A stretch of DNA of 64,000 nt from Siphonodentalium dalli (taxonomy: Eukaryota > Mollusca > Scaphopoda > Gadilida > Siphonodentaliidae): assembly GCA_032622095.1 (NCBI GenBank), contig CP136069.1, forward strand, positions 183,633,122 to 183,697,121, in the 5' to 3' direction. The notes under the pieces were generated by a model. It searched no databases, was not told where the DNA came from, and saw nothing but the letters and a program-made list of their open reading frames with translations. Of this stretch, positions 11,601 to 26,600 are shown piece by piece (the stretch's first letter is position 1; each line of letters opens with the position of its first letter). The position numbers were made by a program, and so were the translations under genes.

Positions 11601-14600
11601 GTATTTACATTGTATTCTTACTGCTTCAAATTAGTTAAAAAAACAAACTGAAGTCCTGACAATTTATAACTTTTATATTTATTCCATAACTAATTCAGAA
11701 TGATCGTGTATTCACATACTGTACACACCCATCACTAAGCCTGGGGGCCCGTGAATTTTTTAGACACAAAAACTTGGGACTGGGATTACCTTCGAGGACC
11801 CCCCACATATAAAATCTCAGTTTGCATTCATAGTGATAATCTAACGTCATGTTTTATATTAATCATGATGTATATTATTTCATTTAATGAAAATAATTTG
11901 TTTTGTTTTTATTATGTTAGAGTAAATATTTAATTATTAACCCTTTGAGTGCCAGGTCGATTTTTGTATCAACCCATATACCCTGTGCCAATGCATTCTC
12001 TTATATATGCGAGTCGACCATAGGTCGCCTCGCATATATAAGAGAATGCATTGGCCTAACATTTTTTTTTTTTTACAATTTTAATAATTTATTCTTATAT
12101 TCTTTAAACAGACTTATTTTATAGGTTTAAGGCCGAGGAGATCGGCCCCTGGCACTCAAAGGGTTAAGACACAAATATGGTATATATTGTAATACAGTAT
12201 TTTGTGAAACACAATGGAGCATGTAGTGATACTCAGTCTGCAATGGAAATTAGCTCGACTTATAATATTTTTGTGCATGAATGTTCTTTTTGGGAGCAAA
12301 ACATAGGCTGGTCTTATCCTCAGGGATGGGCTTACTGACGGGGTGAATACAGTAACCACTGTGGATGAGCAGAAGTTATTATTTGGAACCCTTGTTCGTA
12401 TTACTGTAATTTGAGGCAGAGTGTTATTATACTGTACTGTAGAATGGGCAACAAACACTCAGTCACAAGAAAATGATTTTATGAAGTTGTAACAACAAAG
12501 CCATGCTGATCAGGGGCGCCGGAAGCATCCAAGGGCAGGGGGGGGGCAGAGCCTACAAAAATGGCACTTTTCCGCAAAAAAGGGCATTTTCTCAGCAAAG
12601 TCGGGAAAATAACCATAAATTCATTGTGGCAAAAATCCCTATTTTAATGGTATTTGTCGGTTTTTATGGCCGTTTTGTGATAAAATTGACAAAAAATTAA
12701 TATTCCTTGTGAAATTGGTGGTATTTGGACCAAAAAAGTCACATTTTGCTATAAAAACACGAGATTAAACACACAAAAAGCATTTTCTGTCTCCAGAAAA
12801 AGGGCAAGTCCTGCCCCCGCTCGCCCCCCTTGGTCAAGGGCAGGGGGGTCAGCTGCCCCCTCTGGCCCCCCTCTTCCGAGGCCCCTGATGCTGATTTCAA
12901 CATCTATGCAAAACTGGTGATAACTGAAGATATATATTTTAGCCCAGGTGTGGTGTGATTTTATGCCGAGACAGGTATAGTTGTTTGAAAACAATCTTGC
13001 TACTTGTATGTGTGAAATTAGGATGCTACAATGTACAGTTAAGGAGTCGATTACTTAGAGCATTACTGTAGGATGCGGGAATTATTTCTCTTTCTTCACC
13101 TCGAAAAACGATGAAAACCAGGCCTGAGAATAAGGTGCCTGTCATTTGCAGAATGAGGTCCCCAGAGGGTGAATTTAGTGACGCTATCCCACACAGAATG
13201 AGGTGCCCAGAGGGTGAATTTAGTGACGCCATCCCGCATAGTGGCTAGCATCACTAAATTTACCCACTGGGGATCTCATTCTGCTTAGGCCTCATCTTTT
13301 CTAGACAGTTTCTTTATTATCAAATTTCTATAGAAACTTCTTCACGCAGATTCTATTTCTTTTTATACCCCCCGCAACGAAGTTAGGGGGGGTATACTGG
13401 AGTCAGCTTGTCCGTCGTCCGTCCGTCATCCGTCCGTCCGTCGTCCGTCCGTGGACACAAATTTGTCCGGAGTTTTTCTCAGTCGTTTTTTGGATCAATT
13501 TCCGTGAAACTTGGTACAGACATCAACCACCATGGGAACCTGTGCACATGCGATTATGACGTCTGTCGGACTTTTTTTGGTGGAGTTATCCCCCCCTTTT
13601 TCGACTTAGAAATTTTTCGCAACATGTAACTTTTGTCCAAGCTTTTATTCCTACATTTGTTGGTCAATTTTTTTTAAACGTGGCACAGATATTTAGTACC
13701 ATGGGAACTTGTGCACCTGCGATTATGACATCTGTCCGACATTTTTTGGTCGGGTTATCCCCCTTTTTCGACTTAGAAACTTTTTTTGCAACATGCATAA
13801 TTTTGTCCGAGCTTTTATTCCTACATTTTTCGGTCAATGTTTTTTAATCTTGGCACTGATATTTAGTACCATGGGAACCTGTGCACCTGCGATTATGACG
13901 TCTGTCCGACATTTTTTGTGTGGAGTTATTCCCCTTTTTCGCAACATACATAATTTTGTCCAAGCTTTTATTCCTACATTTTTCGGTCATAGGTTTAAGA
14001 TTAGGGTTAGGGTTGTGCACCTGCAATGTGAACTGTTATTTTATTATTTTAACTAAATGTTTACTGACATGTGAAACATCTTAGTATTTTAAAAACAGGG
14101 GGGTATCCGTAGTCCCATTGGGACAGTCACACCTCTAGTTTAATTTAGTTTCCTATATCCCCAAACTGGCAAACGAACATTGCATAATCGAGGTTCCCAA
14201 TGGGTGTACATCACTATATCTGGGAACTTCAATCTGAGTCTAGGCATCTCATAGCAGATGATGTCATGCAGAATGAGGTCCCCAGAGGATGAATTTGATG
14301 ATTCTAGCCAGCAATGTGGGATATCTTTACTAAATTCATCCTCTGAGACCTCATTCTGCTAATAAAAAGCAGGCTAAACTCAGGCTTGATGAAAATGCTT
14401 ACAAATAATTACTTCCGCTTATCCACAATGATAACAATTAAAAATGGTTCCCCACCGCTCCCCTTCACCATCCTGATTTAAAGATGCATGTAGGGTTTCA
14501 GCCCTCCAGTTACAACAACAACATAACAAATGTAATTTAACATAGTCATCTGCTTTGTTCTGTTAAAAAAATGTTGAAAACCAAATATGAGATATAAACT

Positions 14601-17600
14601 GGATCTAAAAATATAAAAAATAGCATAAACCTAACATAAACTAAATCTATTTATTATTAATCTATTGATCCGACCCTTATATTATATAAATTACATAAAA
14701 CAGTCATTATCGTCCGTCCGTCACACTTTCTCCGTCCTTGTGTCCGTCTGTCTGTCCGTCCGACCTCATAACTCGAACAACTAAGAACCGATTTCAATAA
14801 TTTTTTGTATGCAATCTCCTTGGGACTGCCTCTCCGCATGATGCTAATTTTGTTTTAAGTTACGCCTCATTTTCGACTTATTTTGACTTATTTAATTCTG
14901 TCCGACTTAATAACATTAACAAATATGAACCGATTTCAATAATTTTTGGTATACATGCTTCTCACAATACCCTCTCTACATGAAGCGGCTAGGGATTGGC
15001 TCAGACTGTTTTTCGTACACTTAATTTTCAACTTATTTTGACTTGGAAAATTCTGTCCGACTTAATAACTTTAACAAATATGAACCAATTTTAATAATTT
15101 TTTCTGTACAAGCTTCTTGTGACACCATATCGATATTATAGTCCGAATTTGTCTTTAAAGTTAAAAATCTTTTTTGTTGGGTTTACGGATAATGCGGGTT
15201 GAATTTGCCACGGTGGAGGTATGCTAGCACTCGAGTGCACACCTCTTGTTGTATATTATATAGATAATGAATGGTTTGGAGTTGACTATGCCAAAATAGT
15301 GGTCCTCCAGGAGGAATACATGTAGTCCAAGAGCCGCAGGCATAGTCAACGACAAGACATTCACTATTTATTATATTAAATCGAACATTGGTGTCAATAT
15401 TGGCGAACTTTTAGAAAACAGAAAGGAAGTTATAAATAACATCTACAGGCATTACAATATTGGACTGGTCGCTTGCCAACTAAACGGACAAACTATTAAA
15501 TACATTGGATAGCTATGATCGGACATTTGTAAGATCATTACAATTCACCAATAAATCTAATGATATACCGATATTGCAACAAGTATCTTACAATGTATAG
15601 TTTCAGATTAGGCGTATCTTCAGGCGGCAACCCATTTCGCAAAATGAGTTTGTTACTATATATAGAAAAAGAATAGTAGGCATATAGGAATCCTACTGGG
15701 GTACTGTCGTAAAATAGTATAGCAGTGTGCAGCCAATCAGAATTCGAGAAAGTCATGTGAGATATAATATCAGGAAATAGTGCCAGGTGTATTATTGTTT
15801 CGCAAACATGACATTTGACTTCCGGTTTTTCGTCTGTTTACATTCCGTACCCTACAGAGGAGGAATGAATAATAATCAGTGTCTGTGACTGATATTGATA
15901 TAGATTGAAAAGTTTCTTTATTAAATTTACACCATTAAATACATGGAACATCAAAGAGTCTTATTTCTTTATGTGAGCAAACAACGCAGTTACGTGAAAC
16001 GTCATCACATGCCTTATAGAAGCCGATGTTATTTTCATGTCCCATTTGTTGATTTAAGTATGTTTTATCGAGGTTTTGGATCAAGTTAATAAATAGAATC
16101 TGCACTCATCCTCAGTTTATAATTTTTTTTATAAAACTCGTCCAGTAAATTAGGTCTTGACCACACCATAGGCTTGTCCAGACCTAATTTACTGGAAGAG
16201 TTTTGTAAATTTTGCTATCGGTATATAAACTTGGGGCATGTTGTAGATACACCAAAGAATATCATTATTTGGGTGTCACTCTAAATCAAAACTATATGAA
16301 ATAAATACAATATTCAATATCAGACAAAATAACGCCTTTCAAATATCAATACACGTTTTAAACATGATAGTTTATACGCCATAGAATCTAAATATAAAGT
16401 CATATAGATTTTTGTAAAATAAGCCTGATCCCTGAGTACATTATTTGTATTTAAGCTGTCGTTGTTGGTTTTGTCCTGTGAAAATGTATCTATCAACAGA
16501 TCAATGATATAGTATCCCCTATTGTTGTATTATCCATTAGTTTTTTCCTTTATAAAAGAATTTCTCATAAACTCTTTGTGTATATTGATAGATGTGTATT
16601 CTTTTGGGATTTAGAACGAGTGTCATGTGTTTGTGTCCAATAAGCTAGTCCTGATGGAAGATGAATTTGAATACTGCATATTGTTGGCGGATATTCACAA
16701 AGTACAGTAATGCCCTAATTAATCGACTCCTTAACCACAGCAGAATTATGGGTAACTTTTCAGGATTTAGTTGGAAATATGGCTTGTTTCCGGGGAGAGC
16801 TTTCCAATGAATGGCAACAAGCCATATTTCCGTCTAAATCCTGAAAAGTTACACATAATTCTGCTGTGGTTAAGGAGTCGATTAATTAGGGCATTACTGT
16901 ATGGTCACAATTCAAAGGATAATATGATGCCAAATTGTTGTTCAATATATGTCATTTAGGGCCATATCATCTGACCGTAACATTATATATGATATTTTAC
17001 CTGTTTTGGCTACAAATGAGAGTTATAAAAACATAAGATAATTAATATCAAAATTAATGATTAATTTTCTGCATTTATATTTGAATGAACAATGGTACTT
17101 TCTAGTGTCTCTTGAAAAACATCTAATGAACTTAAATATTTTCATGACAATTTGTAGAAATTTTACTTATGATTGGTAAGTCTTATCTTGTGACCACCGT
17201 TTGTCAAACTTGTTATCTGAATATTTCCTAAGGGTACTACTTGTCGGTGAGTATTTTGTACTGAAAGGGTTAACCCTTCCATGACTGGAGCTTCCTGAAA
17301 TTTTTTGAAAACCATGTGCCAATGTATTCTCTTACATATGCGAGTCTGCCATAGGGTGCCTCGCATATATAAGAGAATGCATTGGCCTAACAATATTTGC
17401 ACTGATCTTGTTAGCCAGTGCATTCTCTTATATATGCAAGTCTCCCAATGGGAGACTCGCATATTTAAGAGAATGCACTGGCACAGGATCTTTAATGCTG
17501 CACCAGTGCAGTTCCCATCATGAAAGGGTTAATATCTGATTGCCTAATTGTTTATTAGAGCGGGGCATGCAGAAGCTAGTGATGACGAAGCTGTTTTAGA

Positions 17601-20600
17601 AGAAGAGCCAAGCAACAAAGCTCATGGAATTCGACATAAAAATAGAAATGGTGGAAAAGAACTAAATGGTGCTAATGGTGATGATGCCTGGGCAAGCGAT
17701 GATTCGCAGTCCAGGGACCCACAAACGGATCGAGACGGTCATAAAAGGAAGTCCCGAAAAGGACGACATCGGCAGCGCAGGAAAGACAGCGAAGGAAATG
17801 ACATAAGTGGTGATGATAGTGAATTGAGTGGTGACGAGGATGAGAATGGGTGGAGTGAGGATGGCGAGGTTGATGCACATGGAAACAAAACTCACCATGG
17901 AAACAGGAGGAAGAATGGTAGGCGGGGCGGGAAGAAAGGTGACGGACAGGACGGTGGAGGTGATTCAGACGATGGGTCCGATATTGCTGATGGAGATGAT
18001 CGTAGCGGAGGGAAAACACGCCGAGTGAAAGGAAAATCTGGCATGGTATTGTATTAAATTATCAGTATTTATTCCACACCTGTTAACGCAAAGCACATGT
18101 ATTCAACGCAATCCCAGCCATTGAATACATAGTGTTTATAACATAAGTGATATACAAGCCGGGACTACATGTACTTCCAGTTGACGTTGTTGCCAAGAGC
18201 GATGAATTACATAGCGTCAACGATCCACTTCGGGTGATGTGCAGATAATTACTGTGTCTTCATCACACTTAAATCACAATAAAGATAGTTACAGTATCAA
18301 TGGTGGTCACAATCATGGATTAAACAAGTCCGACACAAGGGTGTGGAACAAATACAGAACATAACTTGCAACATAATCTCAAATCTTTTATCAAACTTGT
18401 TGTGGATGATGCATATAGTCACATTTCACTTAAGCTCCACTTTCATGAAATATATCCTTGCTTCTCGATCAAGATGCACAATGTATTCTGTATTTATATG
18501 GTACCGATCAGGGTCGATCTCTACTCTGGCTATGCCTGTAGAGGTCATTATAATTCCATCCGTTCAAAACCTGGAAAATTTTTCATGTTCTGACAGGGAA
18601 CTTAATCTATCATTGAAAGAACAAAGCAGGGAATATATTTCTTAGTTAATACATGTTTAACTGTAGAGGATGGTACCAGCTCAATATTACATGATTTTGG
18701 TGACTTTTGTAAGCCAATTTCGCAATAAACACTGGATTCAGTACCCATGAAATTCCATGATTGTTAGCGAGCAAAGCAAAATCTACTCATCTTGAGATAC
18801 ATGTATAAACCTTTGTATAAACCAGCCTGCATGGATTTTGGACATGTTCTTACTAATTCTGTTTATCTGTGATGTTTGAGTCTCCTATCCCTTTGCTTGT
18901 ACTGCTATAACTCTACTTATGTGTCAAAAGTGATTTTGTTTGGAAAGTCGCAAAGAACAAAACAGTAATTTTGCTCATATGTTTGGCAATTATCTCTGGT
19001 TTCATTTGCCTCTCACTATGGTATTAAAGATTACAGTAATGTCATAAATAATCGACTCCTTAACCACAGCAGAATTATGGGCATAATTCTGCTGTGGTTT
19101 AAAGGAGTCGATTATTTAGGGCATTACTGTAATTAATACAAAAAAATTCTCATTCTCAACTCCCATGAACCATGAAATACTGTGAACATTAAGAATGTCT
19201 GTACTCATAATACAGATTTCCAGAAAATTTCAAGTGATATGTATTAACCCTTTGAGTGCCAGGTCGATTTTTGTATCAACCCATATACCCTGTGCCAATG
19301 CATTCTCTTATATATGCGAGTCGACCATAGGTCGCCTCGCATATATAAGAGAATGCATTGGCCTAACAATTTTTTTTTAATTTTTTTTTACAATTTTAAT
19401 AATTTATTCTTATATTCTTTAACAGACTTATTTTGTAGGTTTAGGGCCGATGACATCGGCCCCTGGCACTCAAAGCGTTAAAATATGTAGAACTCAAAAT
19501 TCTCCAAATTTCTCATAATAATATTTCATCTCATTTGTTTGAACACAACAGAATGGTGAATACGACAAACCAGGCTACGAAGATGACTCTGACCTTACTG
19601 AAAGTAAGTACTAATTAAGTCAAGAGAACTCAACTTCCGAGCCTTCATTCTTTTATGGTTATGTTTCCATGATTCCTCCAGCCATATTATCTCTAGTGCC
19701 AGCGACATGAAAATATCTCTGCTGCCGGAATTGTAAAATGGCTGAGCCGCATGCATGGGCTTATATGTCAAGCACAACTGTATTGTGAATCGCAAAGAAT
19801 GAAACCATATTGCCTATACTTGCATGGACATGACATGGTTAATATGTTAATAATGTGCTTATGCATTCATTTCTTGTTATATTATCAGAACACCCCTCTG
19901 AATGTGTAATAGACTATTCAATGTATGCTTTTATATAACTGAATGGGAGAATCCATTCAGTGTTGAAAGGTTTAAAGTCATAAAATTTGTTTATTTCGAC
20001 ACGACTCTATCTCGGACATCGCCGACATTTGTCAATATATACACATAACCTGTAGATGAGAATAGAAATTAGTTATATTTAATAGAAATATAGCTCCCAT
20101 ATTAATCTATTGATATCACCATGAGTATGTTTTAATTTCAACACAAATTTGTATCATGATTTATAATAATGCAAGTAAGGTTAACCTGACCAATTCACTA
20201 GGATTTTGAATTATTCCTGCCGCACATTAATCGGACGCTCACACAATGGATAATATGAATGTGAAAAATTCTATATATGCTTTTGAAAACTTAAATTGCG
20301 AGTGCAAATGCGTGCAAGAGTTATTATACGCCCATTTTGGAACAGTTGAGGCATCCATCCATCTGTGCATCTATCTGTCTGTTCACTTTTTTTTCATTTC
20401 TGAACTGAATTGAATGAAATTTGGTATACGGGTTTAGCACAAAATACAAGTCAAGTACGGTTTCCGTTCGCCAATTTTCACCAGAGTTACGGCCCTATTT
20501 GTTGGAATTTACATTCAATTTTCGTCTGAACTGACTGGAATGAAATTTGGAATGTGTGTTTACTAGCCCTAAAATACAGGCAAAGTTTGAATTTGGGTTT

Positions 20601-23600
20601 CGCCCATAAATTTTCATGAGAGTTATGGCCCTTTGTTGAAATTACCACAGGCGTATTTTCCCACACCCTAGCGATGCTCTTGTTTTCTCTTGTCTGCGGG
20701 AGAAGAACTAAACAGTAACCATTGCTTAGTTATATTTTACCTTAACATGAATCATTAATTCAATTCAGACTTCAGAAATTTCTATATATATATATTAAAT
20801 ATACCTGTGGTAGAGCTTTAGGAGTATGATTTAATGACATGCCACATATGCCATTCTCACATTAATATTAAAACTGTTTGGCTGGTCTCTACAACATATC
20901 GTTTGTTATATGAGACTTTTTATATTTTTCTAATTATGTAACAACAAGAATCAATAATGGTTGACGCTTGAGACTTGAACATTGTTTCCTTGTATCATAA
21001 TGTTTGTAACTAGAGTCAAGATTTATTATTTATAGATGTTACATTTGTATCAATTGAATTGATGTGTGTCCCCTGGGGATGTTGATGTAGACTGCAGTGC
21101 ATTCAGTTTAGGCGACCTTTAAGTAACCATGTAGAATGCATTGTCTCAAAAGTCTGAATCAACATAAATACTTAACCCTTTCTCTATTACAAGTAAGTGG
21201 GATTTTCCAACTCAGTTATATAAAAGTATATATTGCAATGGTCTATTATTCATTTGGAGGGGTGTTCAGGTAATACAGAAGACACACAGACAATTTTTAG
21301 ATCATAAAAGTTATGATGGATTGCTATTATTCATTGGGAAATGTTCAGATAATAAGTTCAACAAACAACGTAATATAGTAAAGAAAGGGCTAAGGATGAC
21401 TTATCTCCTCCGGGCAACAAAATAACTATACACCCAGCCCAAAAGATGGGGGGGGGGGGGGTATACTGGATTACATGGGTCCGTCTGTCTGTGTGCGTGT
21501 CCCCTCATATATCTCAACCGATGAAATTTGGTATGCAAGTTTGGCATCAGGAGGGCTTTTAACCCTTTACTCAACAGAAGGGCCCTGTGCCAATGCATTC
21601 TCTTATATATGCAAGTCGACCATAGGTCGCCTCGCATATATAAGAGAATGCATTGGCTTAACACATTAAAAATTATAAAATTGTTAAAGAATGTAAGAAA
21701 AAATGGTAAAAAGTGTTAAAAACAGATTTTTTTAGGCCAATGCATTCTCTTATATATGCGAGGCGACCTATGGTCGACTCGCATATATAAGAGAATGCAT
21801 TGGCACAGGGCATAACTGTAACTATCACAATGTGGTCAAGGAGCCGGTTCCAATGATATCCATATTTGTATGGTTCTATTGAGACAGACCGAAGATATTT
21901 TAGGCTGTTGAAGCTTTATTTGGCCGGTTTTGGCCGGTTTGTTGGGTAAAGGGTTAAGAGAGGATTCATTGACATTACTTACTAGTATTCACATTTTCTG
22001 TTCAAGAGTTATCCCTCTTTGTTTATCTGAAAATGTTGGATTTCTGTCCATCCGCTCATATATTTCAACCATGGGTTGTCGGATCTCGATGAAATTGGGT
22101 ATGCAGGTTTGACATCAGGAGGGCTATCAAAAGAGGGTTCAGTGACATTGCTCACTTTTTCCGTGCTAACAAGATACAGTGCTCTCTCTTGTACGCTATT
22201 GGTAGGCTACGAATGTTTTTGCACGGATTTATGTTCTAAAAATAACTCCTAAAACTGTCCCATTAACCCTTTACCCAACAAACCGGCCAAAAACGGCCAA
22301 ATAAAGCTGCAACAGCCTAAATTATCTTGGGTCTGTCTCAATAAAACCATACAAATATGGATATCATTGGAACCGGCTCATTGACCACATTGTGATGGTT
22401 ACAGTTATGCCCTGTGCCAATGCATTCTCTTATATATGCGAGTCGACCATAGGTCGCCTCGCCTATATAAGAGAATGCATTGGCCTAAAAAAAATCTTTT
22501 TTTAACCCTTTTTACCATTTTTTCTTACATTCTTTAACAATTTTAATGTGTTAAGCCAATGCATTCTCTTATATATGCGAGGCGACCTATGGTCGACTCG
22601 CATATATAAGAGAATGCATTGGCACAGGGCCGTTCTGTTGGGTAAAGGGTTAATGTCATAACAAATTCAAAATAAAATTGATATCAACTGATAGAAACTT
22701 TTCTGACATGTGTCCACGATTCATATCTATTATGTTATACCCTGGGATCTATATAAAACTTGAAGAGATATACTATCTTCATGAAAGGAAATTGAGTCCC
22801 TCGTCATTTTGTGAATGTTATAATTATATCTCATGAAATATTGAATCTTCCCTCATGTTGTGAATGACATATCTCATGAATGATTGCATCCCAGGGGATG
22901 GCAGTAAGACAGTCTAGTCTGACTATGCCACCCCCTCGAATATACAATATAATATTTGTCAAATGTATTATTCATTAATATGTGTATATTGAAATAAAAT
23001 ATCCTATCCCATCTCATGTTGTGCATGATATATCTCATGAATGATTGCATCCCATCTCATGTTGTGCATGATATATCTCATGAATTATTGCATCCCATCT
23101 CATGGTGTGGATATATCTCATGAATTATTGCATCCCATCTCGTGGTGTGGATATATCTCATGAATTATTGCATCCCATCTCATGGTGTGGATATATCTCA
23201 TGAATGATTGCATCCCATCTCATGGTGTGGATATATCTCATGAATTATTGCATCCCATCTCATGTTGTGCATGATATATCTCATGAATTATTGCATCCCA
23301 TCTCATGGTGTGGATATATCTCATGAATTATTGCATCCCATCTCGTGGTGTGGATATATCTCATGAATTATTGCATCCCATCTCATGGTGTGGATATATC
23401 TCATGAATGATTGCATCCCATCTCATGGTGTGGATATATCTCATGAATTATTGCATCCCATCTCATGTTGTGCATGATATATCTCATGAATTATTGCATC
23501 CCATCTCATGGTGTGGATATATCTCATGAATTATTGCATCCCATCTCATGGTGTGGATATATCTCATGAATTATTGCATCCCATCTCATGGTGTGGATAT

Positions 23601-26600
23601 ATCTCATGAAATAGAGCATCCCATCTCATGTTGTGCATGATATATCTCATGAATTATTGCATCCCATCTCATGGTGTGGATATATCTCATGAATTATTGC
23701 ATCCCATCTCATGGTGTGAATGATATATCTCATGAATGATTGCATCCCATCTCATGGTGTGGATATATCTCATGAATTATTGCATCCCATCTCATGGTGT
23801 GGATATATCTCATGAATTATTGCATCCCATCTCATGGTGTGGATATATCTCATGAAATAGAGCATCCCATCTCATGTTGTGCATGATATATCTCATGAAT
23901 TATTGCATCCCATCTCATGGTGTGGATATATCTCATGAAATAGAGCATCCCATCTCATGTTGTGCATGATATATCTCATGAATTATTGCATCCCATCTCA
24001 TGGTGTGGATATATCTCATGAAATAGAGCATCCCATCTCATGGTGTGAATGATATATCTCATGAATTATTGCATCCCATCTCATGGTGTGGATATATCTC
24101 ATGAAATAGAGCATCCCATCTCATGTTGTGAATGATATATCTCATGAATTATTGCATCCCATCTCATGGTGTGAATGATATATCTCATGAATGATTGCAT
24201 CCCATCTCATGGTGTGGATATATCTCATGAATGATTGCATCCCATCTCATGGTGTGGATGACATATCTCATGAATTATTGCATCCCATCTCATGGTGTGA
24301 ATGATATATCTCATGAATGATTGCATCCCATCTCATGGTGTGGATATATCTCATGAATGATTGCATCCCATCTCATGTTGTGCATGATATATCTCATGAA
24401 TGATTGCATCCCATCTCATGGTGTGGATATATCTCATGAATGATTGCATCCCATCTCATGTTGTGGATGATATATCTCATGAATTATTGCATCCCATCTC
24501 ATGGTGTGGATATTTCTCATGAATGATTGCATCCCATCTCATGTTGTGGATATATCTCATGAATTATTGCATCCCATCTCATGGTGTGGATATATCTCAT
24601 GAATTATTGCATCCCATCTCATGTTGTGCATGATATATCTCATGAATGATTGCATCCCATCTCATGGTGTGGATATATCTCATGAATTATTGCATCCCAT
24701 CTCATGTTGTGGATATATCTCATGAATTATTGCATCCCATCTCATGGTGTGGATATATCTCATGAATTATTGCATCCCATCTCATGGTGTGGATATATCT
24801 CATGAATTATTGCATCCCATCTCATGGTGTGGATATATCTCATGAATTATTGCATCCCATCTCATGGTGTGAATGATATATCTCATGAATTATTGCATCC
24901 CATCTCGTGGTGTGGATATATCTCATGAATTATTGCATCCCATCTCATGTTGTGCATGATATATCTCATGAATGATTGCATCATATCTCATGGTGTGGAT
25001 ATATCTCATGAATTATTGCATCCCATCTCATGGTGTGGATATATCTCATGAATTATTGCATCCCATCTCATGTTGTGGATATATCTCATGAATTATTGCA
25101 TCCCATCTCATGGTGTGAATGATATATCTCATGAATTATTGCATCCCATCTCGTGGTGTGGATATATCTCATGAATTATTGCATCCCATCTCATGGTGTG
25201 AATGATATATCTCATGAATTATTGCATCCCATCTCGTGGTGTGGATATATCTCATGAATTATTGCATCCCATCTCATGTTGTGCATGATATATCTCATGA
25301 ATTATTGCATCCCATCTCATGGTGTGGATATATCTCATGAATGATTGCATCCCATCTCATGTTGTGAATGATATATCTCATGAATTATTGCATCCCATCT
25401 CATGGTGTGGATATATCTCATGAATTATTGCATCCCATCTCATGGTGTGGATATATCTCATGAATTATTGCATCCCATCTCATGTTGTGCATGATATATC
25501 TCATGAATTATTGCATCCCATCTCATGGTGTGGATATATCTCATGAATTATTGCATCCCATCTCATGGTGTGGATATATTTCATGAATGATTGCATCCCA
25601 TCTCATGGTGTGAATAATATATCTCATGAATTATTGCATCCCATCTCATGGTGTGGATATATCTCATGAATTATTGCATTCCATCTCATGTTGTGGATAT
25701 ATCTCATGAATTATTGCATCCCATCTCATGGTGTGGATATATCTCATGAATTATTGCATCCCATCTCATGGTGTGGATATATCTCATGAAATAGAGCATC
25801 CCATCTCATGTTGTGCATGATATATCTCATGAATTATTGCATCCCATCTCATGGTGTGGATATATCTCATGAATTAGTGCATCCCATCTCATGTTGTGCA
25901 TGATATATCTCATGAATTATTGCATCCCATCTCATGGTGTGGATATATCTCATGAAATAGAGCATCCCATCTCATGTTGTGCATGATATATCTCATGAAT
26001 TATTGCATCCCATCTCATGGTGTGGATATATCTCATGAAATAGTGCATCCCATCTCATGTTGTGCATGATATATCTCATGAATTATTGCATCCCATCTCA
26101 TGGTGTGGATATATCTCATGAAATAGAGCATCCCATCTCATGTTGTGCATGATATATCTCATGAATTATTGCATCCCATCTCATGGTGTGGATATATCTC
26201 ATGAATTATTGCATCCCATCTCATGGTGTGGATATATCTCATGAATTATTGCATCCCATCTCATGGTGTGGATATATCTCATGAAATATTTGACTGAATG
26301 TAATGAAATATGCCTGCATATGTCTATCGTATCTGATATGGTAATATTAACCCTCAACATGATGTGAATCTCACCACTATGGTGATCAGATGCTGTTAAA
26401 TAATAATCAAGCTTATATTATAGACCGTAAATAGTTAATTTCACTATTCTGTATTATATATTCAAATGCTCCTTCTGTCCATAAGTCTGGTGTGAATTTC
26501 CCATCTGATATGGTGATAGCAAAGCTTGGGGGAAACTATATCAACATCATGCAAGTCTCATCCATTAATTCTTCGGGGAGTTGTGGCCATTGTTGGACTT

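Noticed and set aside
13992-14010. TTAGGGTTAGGG telomere-like word
   Set aside because: Only two units inside a dispersed repeat; not an interstitial telomere.
13709-14056. 115-residue open frame with repeated CAPAIMTSVRHF-like segments
   Set aside because: It is the tandem units of the GTCCG-type dispersed repeat read in frame; other copies of the repeat are not open.
17662-18028. Minus-strand His-rich and other frames over exon 2
   Set aside because: Shadows of the GAT/GGT-rich exon; no independent support.
22811-26290. Array resembling a CRISPR (regular ~40-bp units)
   Set aside because: Units are contiguous monomers without unique spacers, in a eukaryotic intron; it is a satellite.
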